From contig NZ_AZFX01000002.1 in assembly GCF_001435835.1 (NCBI RefSeq), positions 1 through 43,420 on the forward strand: DNA of 43,420 bases, given 5' to 3'. The DNA comes from Lapidilactobacillus concavus DSM 17758 (lineage in GTDB: Bacteria; Bacillota; Bacilli; Lactobacillales; Lactobacillaceae). A program made the position numbers and the translations under genes. Each line of letters begins with the position of its first letter. Position 1 is the first letter of the stretch. The notes beneath the pieces are model-generated. The model was not told the origin of the DNA, searched no databases, and saw only the letters and a list, made by a program, of their open reading frames with translations. Below, piece by piece: positions 38,919-43,420 of this stretch.

Positions 38919-38949
38919 AAAGTTTGGCGATTCTTCAGCCAGACTTTTT
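38919..38949 (+). terminator. Weak terminator or attenuator after rplI
   Basis: AAAGTTTGGC (38919-38928) pairs with GCCAGACTTT (38938-38947) with one wobble, but only five T residues follow. It probably permits partial read-through into dnaB, for which no separate promoter was recognised. Confidence 0.65.
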
Positions 38950-38983
38950 ACTAGGTCACAGTTGAATCAACGGAGAGGGAAAC

Positions 38984-40366
38984 ATGGATAATTTACAAAA
39001 TCAACTACCTCCACATAGTGAAGAGGCAGAACAATCCGTTTTGGGTTCTATTTTCTTACGTCCGGATACAATTATTGATGCTATGGAATTTCTTGTTCCT
39101 GACGATTTTTATCGTCGAGCAAACCAGATCATCTTCCAAGCCATGATCAATATTAATGAACGTCAAGATGCGATTGATGTTGTGACTATTCGTAGCGAAT
39201 TAGAGAGTCGTCATCAATTCGACGATGTTGGTGGAGCGACGTATATTGCGGAACTGGCAGCTAACACGCCATCTTATCGCAATATGACGTATTATGCGAA
39301 GATTGTCGAAGAAAAATCAATGTTGCGGCGTTTAATCGGAACTGCCACACATATCGTGAATCAAAGCTATCAACAAGATGATGATGCTGCGACTATCCTT
39401 GATGAAGCAGAGAAGCAAATCATGGACGTTGGACAGAATCGCAATCGTAATGGCTTTAAACAGATTAGTGACATTTTACTGGAATCTATGGCCAACATTG
39501 ATAATCTCACTAAACAAGATAGTAGTATTACCGGATTATCAACTGGTTATGCAGCATTAGATAAGATTACCGCTGGTTTACATGAAGACGAGTTAATTAT
39601 TTTGGCAGCTCGCCCTGGTGTTGGTAAAACCGCATTTGCTTTAAATATCGCACAAAATATTGGTACCAAAAATTCCAACGTTTCAATTGCTATTTTTAGT
39701 TTAGAAATGGGCGCCGAACAACTAGTTAATCGTATGATCTGTGCAGAGGGAAATATTACCGCCGATCATCTTCGAACGGGACAATTGACAACTGAAGAAT
39801 GGGATCATTTAATGGTTGCAATGGCTAGTTTATCGAAAGCAAAAATTTATATTGATGATACTCCAGGCGTCAAAATGGCGGAGATTCGGGCAAAATGTCG
39901 ACGTCTGCAGCAAGAACAAAAAGACTTGGGACTTATTGTGGTAGACTATCTTCAGTTGATTGAGGGGAGTGGTCAAGAGAACCGCCAGCAAGAAGTTTCA
40001 GCGATTTCTCGTCAATTGAAGAAATTAGCGAAAGAATTACACGTGCCAGTTATTGCACTGTCTCAACTTTCTCGTGGGGTCGAACAGCGGCAAGACAAGC
40101 GACCTGTTTTATCTGATATTCGTGAATCTGGTTCTATCGAGCAGGATGCGGATATTGTCGCATTCCTATACCGTGAGGACTATTATCGCCCCGAAGATTC
40201 AGATGGAGAAGGAGGCGCTCCTCAGCCACAAGATGAAGGTGAGCAGGACGTTGGCCCAGTTGAAGTTATTATTGAGAAAAACCGTGCTGGTGCTCGAGGA
40301 ACGGTCCCCCTACTTTTCGTCAAATCATATAATAAATTTGCTTCAGTATCTAATCGTGAAGAATAA
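38984..40366 (+). CDS. dnaB: Replicative DNA helicase DnaB
   Basis: The hexameric fork helicase (called DnaC in Bacillus). The 460-residue protein has the N-terminal DnaG-interacting domain (PPHSEEAEQSVLGSIFLRPD), a linker, and a RecA-like domain with Walker A AARPGVGKTAFALN, Walker B LGLIVVDYLQLI, ALSQLSRGVEQR and the arginine-finger region SDIRESGSIEQDADIV. Near the C-terminus an acidic Gly/Pro/Gln-rich insert (GEGGAPQPQDEGEQD) precedes EVIIEKNRAGARGTV, as in many lactobacilli. ATG 38984 behind GGAGAGGG. A strong terminator follows. Confidence 0.96.
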   Translation: MDNLQNQLPPHSEEAEQSVLGSIFLRPDTIIDAMEFLVPDDFYRRANQIIFQAMININERQDAIDVVTIRSELESRHQFDDVGGATYIAELAANTPSYRNMTYYAKIVEEKSMLRRLIGTATHIVNQSYQQDDDAATILDEAEKQIMDVGQNRNRNGFKQISDILLESMANIDNLTKQDSSITGLSTGYAALDKITAGLHEDELIILAARPGVGKTAFALNIAQNIGTKNSNVSIAIFSLEMGAEQLVNRMICAEGNITADHLRTGQLTTEEWDHLMVAMASLSKAKIYIDDTPGVKMAEIRAKCRRLQQEQKDLGLIVVDYLQLIEGSGQENRQQEVSAISRQLKKLAKELHVPVIALSQLSRGVEQRQDKRPVLSDIRESGSIEQDADIVAFLYREDYYRPEDSDGEGGAPQPQDEGEQDVGPVEVIIEKNRAGARGTVPLLFVKSYNKFASVSNREE

Positions 40367-40377
40367 AAAATCTTAAG

Positions 40378-40429
40378 ATGGCATCGAAATCCTAACAATG
40401 TTCGGATTTCGATGCCATTATTTATTTTT
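40378..40429 (+). terminator. Terminator after dnaB
   Basis: A perfect 15-bp stem, ATGGCATCGAAATCC (40378-40392) with its complement (40404-40418), is followed by TATTTATTTTT. Confidence 0.88.
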
Positions 40430-40453
40430 GAAAGATTGATTATAAGGATTTTA

Positions 40454-40482
40454 TTGAAAATAGAAACTTTTAATGTTAAAAT
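40454..40482 (+). promoter_or_regulatory. purA promoter
   Basis: TTGAAA (40454-40459) and TAAAAT (40477-40482) are exactly 17 bases apart, with a TG one base upstream of the -10. It lies 36 bases before purA. No PurR box or purine riboswitch was recognised. Confidence 0.78.
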
Positions 40483-40518
40483 TCAACTTGGTGTTAATAA
40501 ATTAAGGGAGTTGCTAAT

Positions 40519-41802
40519 ATGTCTGGAACCGTTGTAGTAGGTACTCAATGGGGTGACGAGGGAAAGGGTAAAATCACGGACTTTTTAAGTCAAAAAGCCG
40601 ATATCATTACGCGTTATCAAGGTGGTGATAATGCTGGTCACACAATTAAACTGGATGATAAGACGTATAAACTACGTTCAATTCCGTCGGGTATCCTGTA
40701 TGCCGATAAAACTTGTGTGTTAGGCAATGGCGTTGTTCTTAATCCTAAATCTTTAGTTGAGGAAATTTCTCGGGTTCAATCACAGGGACTGTCTACGGAT
40801 AACTTAGTGATTTCTGATCGTGCACATCTTATTCTGCCATATCATATTGCGCTTGATAAAGCTGAAGAAAATTATCGTCAGGACGAAAAAATTGGCACAA
40901 CTAATCGTGGCATTGGTCCTGCATATATGGACAAAGCTGATCGTTCGGGGATTCGAATGGTTGATTTATTAGATAAAGATATTTTTGCCAAAAAATTAGC
41001 AGCTAATCTTAAATTTAAAAATGAATTACTGACAAAAATATACGGTGCAGAGCCATTAGATTTCGATTCAATTTTTGAACCATTCTATGAATATGGGCAA
41101 CAACTAAAACCTTATGTGATGGATACCTCTTATTTGTTGAATCAAGAGTTTGAAAATGGCAAAAACTTACTATTTGAGGGTGCTCAGGGCATCATGTTGG
41201 ATTTAGATCACGGCACGTATCCATTTGTGACTTCTTCTAATCCAGCTGGTGGTGTTTCTGCTGGTGCTGGTATTGGTCCAAAAATGATTGATCATGTTGT
41301 CGGTGTCGCTAAGGCATACACCTCACGAGTAGGTGCTGGTCCGTTTCCAACTGAGCAATTGAATGAAATCGGAGATTATATACGTGAAGCCGGGCATGAA
41401 TTCGGTGTTGTTACTAAGCGTCCTCGCCGAATCGGTTGGTTTGACGCAGTTGTTGTGAACCATTCGAAACGTGTTGCAGGTGTGACCGAACTCTGTTTGA
41501 ATTCAATTGATGTTCTCACAGGTTTAAAAACGGTTAAGATCTGTACGGCTTACCGATTGAATGGGCAGTTGATCAAAAATTATCCAGCAAGTCTTAGCGA
41601 TATTGCAAAGTGTGAACCTGTTTATGAAGAACTTCCTGGCTGGGATGAAGATATCACCGAAGCACAAAAATTATCTGATCTTCCAGAAAATGCACAAAAT
41701 TATTTAAAACGTATTTCTGAATTAGTCGAACTTCCGTATGCCACTTTTTCAGTTGGTCCGGATCGAGAGCAAACAATTGTTTTGAACCATGTTTGGCATT
41801 AA
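40519..41802 (+). CDS. purA: Adenylosuccinate synthetase
   Basis: PurA joins IMP and aspartate with GTP to adenylosuccinate, the first committed step to AMP. The 427-residue protein has the N-terminal P-loop-like [17 protein letters not shown] with catalytic Asp and the GDNAGHT loop, [34 protein letters not shown] and [14 protein letters not shown] 40519 behind AAGGGAG. Monocistronic: promoter 36 bases upstream and terminator 17 bases downstream. Confidence 0.97.
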   Translation: MSGTVVVGTQWGDEGKGKITDFLSQKADIITRYQGGDNAGHTIKLDDKTYKLRSIPSGILYADKTCVLGNGVVLNPKSLVEEISRVQSQGLSTDNLVISDRAHLILPYHIALDKAEENYRQDEKIGTTNRGIGPAYMDKADRSGIRMVDLLDKDIFAKKLAANLKFKNELLTKIYGAEPLDFDSIFEPFYEYGQQLKPYVMDTSYLLNQEFENGKNLLFEGAQGIMLDLDHGTYPFVTSSNPAGGVSAGAGIGPKMIDHVVGVAKAYTSRVGAGPFPTEQLNEIGDYIREAGHEFGVVTKRPRRIGWFDAVVVNHSKRVAGVTELCLNSIDVLTGLKTVKICTAYRLNGQLIKNYPASLSDIAKCEPVYEELPGWDEDITEAQKLSDLPENAQNYLKRISELVELPYATFSVGPDREQTIVLNHVWH

Positions 41803-41810
41803 TTAATGTG

Positions 41811-41937
41811 AAATAAAAGAGTCATGGAATTAGTTGTGTTCACTAATTTCATGACTCTTTTTCTATGTAAGTGGAGATGCAAGTCTGTTTTCAAAACGCA
41901 AATGCGCCAGCAAACTTCATCTCCTGGGTTTGGCACC
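41811..41937 (-). ncRNA. Candidate small RNA, antiparallel to purA end
   Basis: From the extended -10 TGATATAAT (41952-41944) a transcript would start near 41937 and run about 127 bases. It opens with a 5-bp hairpin (GGGTGCCAAACCC, stem bases 41938-41935 with 41929-41926), directly followed by a 14-bp stem: GGAGATG (41924-41918) plus AAGTTTG (41917-41911) pair with CAGACTT (41887-41881) and CATCTCC (41879-41873), with one bulged G and one wobble. The 23-base loop holds CGC-ATTT-GCG. It ends with the shared hairpin at 41819-41857 and TTTTATTT. The frame over this region is an unlikely gene because it starts before the promoter and has no ribosome binding site. Not matched to a family I know. 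Confidence 0.6.
41819..41862. terminator. Bidirectional terminator, purA and candidate small RNA
   Basis: A 15-bp stem with one mispair or wobble (41819-41833 with 41843-41857) has TTTTT after it on the plus strand and TTTTATTT after it on the minus strand, so it can end purA and the opposing small RNA. Confidence 0.88.
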
Positions 41938-41943
41938 CAAGAT

Positions 41944-41952
41944 ATTATATCA
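41944..41952 (-). promoter_or_regulatory. Extended -10 promoter of the candidate small RNA
   Basis: TGATATAAT on the minus strand is a perfect -10 with the extended TGN. The expected -35 position has only TCGCAA (16 bases upstream), a weak match. Confidence 0.6.
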
Positions 41953-42044
41953 TATAAATGATTAATTGCGAGATTTAATTTTATTTTTAGCTTAAACCTC
42001 AATCTCCCCTTGATTCTAACACATTTGTCAGTGTAATTTTTTCA

Positions 42045-42060
42045 TGTTTCACGTGAAACA
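42045..42060. promoter_or_regulatory. parS: parS site (perfect palindrome)
   Basis: TGTTTCACGTGAAACA is a perfect 16-bp palindrome and matches the known ParB/Spo0J-binding consensus TGTTNCACGTGAAACA. It lies about 15-17 kb from oriC in a region without genes, as expected for chromosome segregation loading sites. The parB gene itself is not in the window. Confidence 0.93.
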
Positions 42061-42131
42061 ACATTCATCCTATAATGAAATTGTTGGTTATTTACCTTTC
42101 CTTAACAGAGCTCAATTTTGGATTTTAAACG

Positions 42132-42147
42132 TGGTATACTTAAGTAT
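42132..42147 (+). promoter_or_regulatory. Extended -10 promoter of the M42 peptidase gene
   Basis: TGGTATACT (42132-42140) gives an extended -10 with no clear -35. The -10 overlaps a perfect 12-bp palindrome ATACTTAAGTAT (42136-42147), a possible operator. Transcription would start near 42147. Confidence 0.55.
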
Positions 42148-42187
42148 GGAGCAAATGGTTGATTAAGTATTCTGTTCTTAATGAGAA

Positions 42188-42203
42188 TGTTTCATGTGAA
42201 ACA
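42188..42203. promoter_or_regulatory. parS: Second parS site (one mismatch)
   Basis: TGTTTCATGTGAAACA differs from the perfect site at 42045-42060 at one central base. It is 143 bases away in the same orientation and falls between the predicted transcription start and the ribosome binding site of the M42 peptidase gene. Confidence 0.82.
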
Positions 42204-42224
42204 TGACAAATGGGAGTTGAAAAA

Positions 42225-43298
42225 ATGGATAAAAGTAAAGCAATTAAATTAATTCAAGATCTCTCCAATGCTCGGGGAATCTCAGCGTTCGAAGATGAGG
42301 TTACCGGTTTATTTAAACGCGAAGTTGCGGATACTGGTGAAATTACTGAAGATCATATGCGTAATGTTTTCGTTAATCATCAATTCAATAATGGAGAGAG
42401 ACCAGTTGTTGAATTAGATGCACATTCGGATGAAGTTGGTTTCATGATTCGTGCCATCAAGCCAAATGGTCAAATGATGTTTGTTAATGTTGGCGGATGG
42501 GCAACAGTTACGATTCCAGCACAGAAAGTTAAAATTCAAAATCGTAACGGTGAATGGATTTCCGGAATTGTTAGCAGTACACCACCACATTTTATGACAG
42601 CAGAGGAGAGAACCCGATTACCAAAAACAACAGAGCTCAGTATTGATGTTGGTGCTTCAAGTGCTCAAGAGATTGAAGAAATTTACGGCATTGAAGTCGG
42701 TGCACCGGTTGTTCCTGATGTCACCTGTGAATATAACGAGCAGACCGGATTATTTTTAGGTAAGGCGTTTGATAATCGTATCGGAACCGCACTACTTGCA
42801 TCTACCATGAAGGATATGGCTAATGAAAAGTTGGATGTTGATGTCGTTGCAGGATTATCCTCTCAGGAAGAGGTTGGCGATCGTGGTGCTGAGGTTGTCG
42901 TACGAAAAATTAAACCTGACCTCGCTATTGTGTTCGAAGGAGCGCCTGCTGATGATACAGTAATGCCAGACTATTTGATTCAGTCTGGTCTGCGCAAAGG
43001 ACCTATGTTGCGCGATTTTGATTCAACAATTGTGACTAACCCACATTTCCAGCGTTTTGCTTTAGACATTGCCAAGGAAAATAATATTCCCGTACAACGA
43101 TCGGTTAGAACAGGTGGCGGACAAGATGGCGCAATTATTAATCGCTATAATGGTGCACCAACAATTGTAATTAGCGTGCCAGTTCGTTACGCACATACAC
43201 CATATTGCTTTATTGCGTACAAAGATTACGAAAATGCACTTGAACTTGCAAAAAATATATTACGAAAACTTAATGCACAACAACTTTCTAAATTTTAA
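42225..43298 (+). CDS. pepA: M42-family (glutamyl-type) aminopeptidase
   Basis: A cytoplasmic dinuclear-metal aminopeptidase of the M42 family, related to lactococcal PepA (glutamyl aminopeptidase), which trims N-terminal acidic residues from peptides. The 357-residue protein shows the metal and catalytic motifs in order: LDAHSDEVGFMI (His, Asp), GKAFDNRIG (bridging Asp), SSQEEVGDRGAE (catalytic Glu-Glu), VFEGAPADD, and RTGGGQDGAI, with a final RYAHTPYC His. The frame opens at ATG 42210, but GGGAG (42212-42216) lies inside it; ATG 42225 is eight bases after. The precise specificity (Glu/Asp versus broader) cannot be read from sequence. A terminator follows. Confidence 0.9.
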   Translation: MDKSKAIKLIQDLSNARGISAFEDEVTGLFKREVADTGEITEDHMRNVFVNHQFNNGERPVVELDAHSDEVGFMIRAIKPNGQMMFVNVGGWATVTIPAQKVKIQNRNGEWISGIVSSTPPHFMTAEERTRLPKTTELSIDVGASSAQEIEEIYGIEVGAPVVPDVTCEYNEQTGLFLGKAFDNRIGTALLASTMKDMANEKLDVDVVAGLSSQEEVGDRGAEVVVRKIKPDLAIVFEGAPADDTVMPDYLIQSGLRKGPMLRDFDSTIVTNPHFQRFALDIAKENNIPVQRSVRTGGGQDGAIINRYNGAPTIVISVPVRYAHTPYCFIAYKDYENALELAKNILRKLNAQQLSKF

Positions 43299-43321
43299 AC
43301 CAATTAATATGAAGTAAATAG

Positions 43322-43363
43322 ATAAAGTCCGAGGATAATTGAATCCACGGGCTTTATTTTTTT
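43322..43363 (+). terminator. Terminator after pepA
   Basis: ATAAAGTCCGAGGAT (43322-43336) pairs with ATCCACGGGCTTTAT (43343-43357) with one wobble and one mismatch, followed by a run of T. Nothing was recognised in the last 55 bases of the window. Confidence 0.82.
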
Positions 43364-43420
43364 ATCGCGAATTTTATAATCAAGTTAGCCACCCATGTTG
43401 ATTGATCAAAAAATGGTCAA

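Noticed and set aside
41799-42002. A 67-codon open frame on the minus strand
   Set aside because: It starts upstream of the extended -10 promoter, lacks a ribosome binding site, and runs through the hairpins and terminator; structure explains the region better.

Overview
The window is a chromosomal origin region from a low-GC, Gram-positive lactic acid bacterium, most likely a member of the Lactobacillaceae. The evidence is the gene order rpmH / dnaA-dnaN-yaaA-recF-gyrB-gyrA / rpsF-ssb-rpsR / gdpP-rplI-dnaB / purA on one side of the origin and rnpA-yidC-jag / mnmE-mnmG on the other, strong AGGAGG-type ribosome binding sites, a lipoprotein-type YidC, and frequent TTG starts. I cannot name the species from sequence alone.

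Layout. (1) 1-6180, plus strand: a hexuronate catabolic operon uxuB-uxuA-kdgA-kdgK-uxaC that would take glucuronate through fructuronate, mannonate, KDG and KDPG to pyruvate and glyceraldehyde-3-phosphate. uxuB is interrupted by a one-base frameshift at a run of seven A. (2) 6181-6990: terminator, an isolated 13-bp hairpin, and the degraded remnant of an IS30-family insertion sequence. (3) 6996-10776, minus strand: a carbohydrate ABC importer (solute-binding protein, two permeases, DUF624/YesL protein) without an ATPase gene; the binding protein gene is broken by a frameshift and a stop codon while both permeases are intact. (4) 11122-16346, minus: HNH nuclease, sbcD and sbcC in one operon. 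(5) 16462-17530: three small unknown genes, one of only 43 codons. (6) 17669-25053, minus: clcA-type chloride channel, mnmG, mnmE, jag (khpB), yidC, rnpA, rpmH. (7) 25200-27070: the chromosomal origin, with DnaA boxes on both sides of dnaA and a DnaA-trio-like unwinding element before dnaN. (8) 25581-43298, plus: dnaA through purA and an M42 aminopeptidase.

Replication and transcription are co-oriented on both sides of oriC except for the uxu operon and the 85-aa orphan at 17047, which run head-on to the leftward fork. The uxu operon is also visibly more A+T-rich, lies beside an IS30 relic and a decaying importer, and so looks like an accessory block inserted close to the origin.

The least explained elements are non-coding: a compact candidate small RNA on the minus strand at about 41811-41937 with its own extended -10 promoter and a terminator shared with purA; a structured, promoter-led stretch at about 36016-36220 between rpsR and gdpP; and a pair of parS sites (42045-42060 perfect, 42188-42203 one mismatch), the second of which falls inside the predicted 5' untranslated region of the aminopeptidase gene. 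No rRNA, tRNA or CRISPR array was seen.
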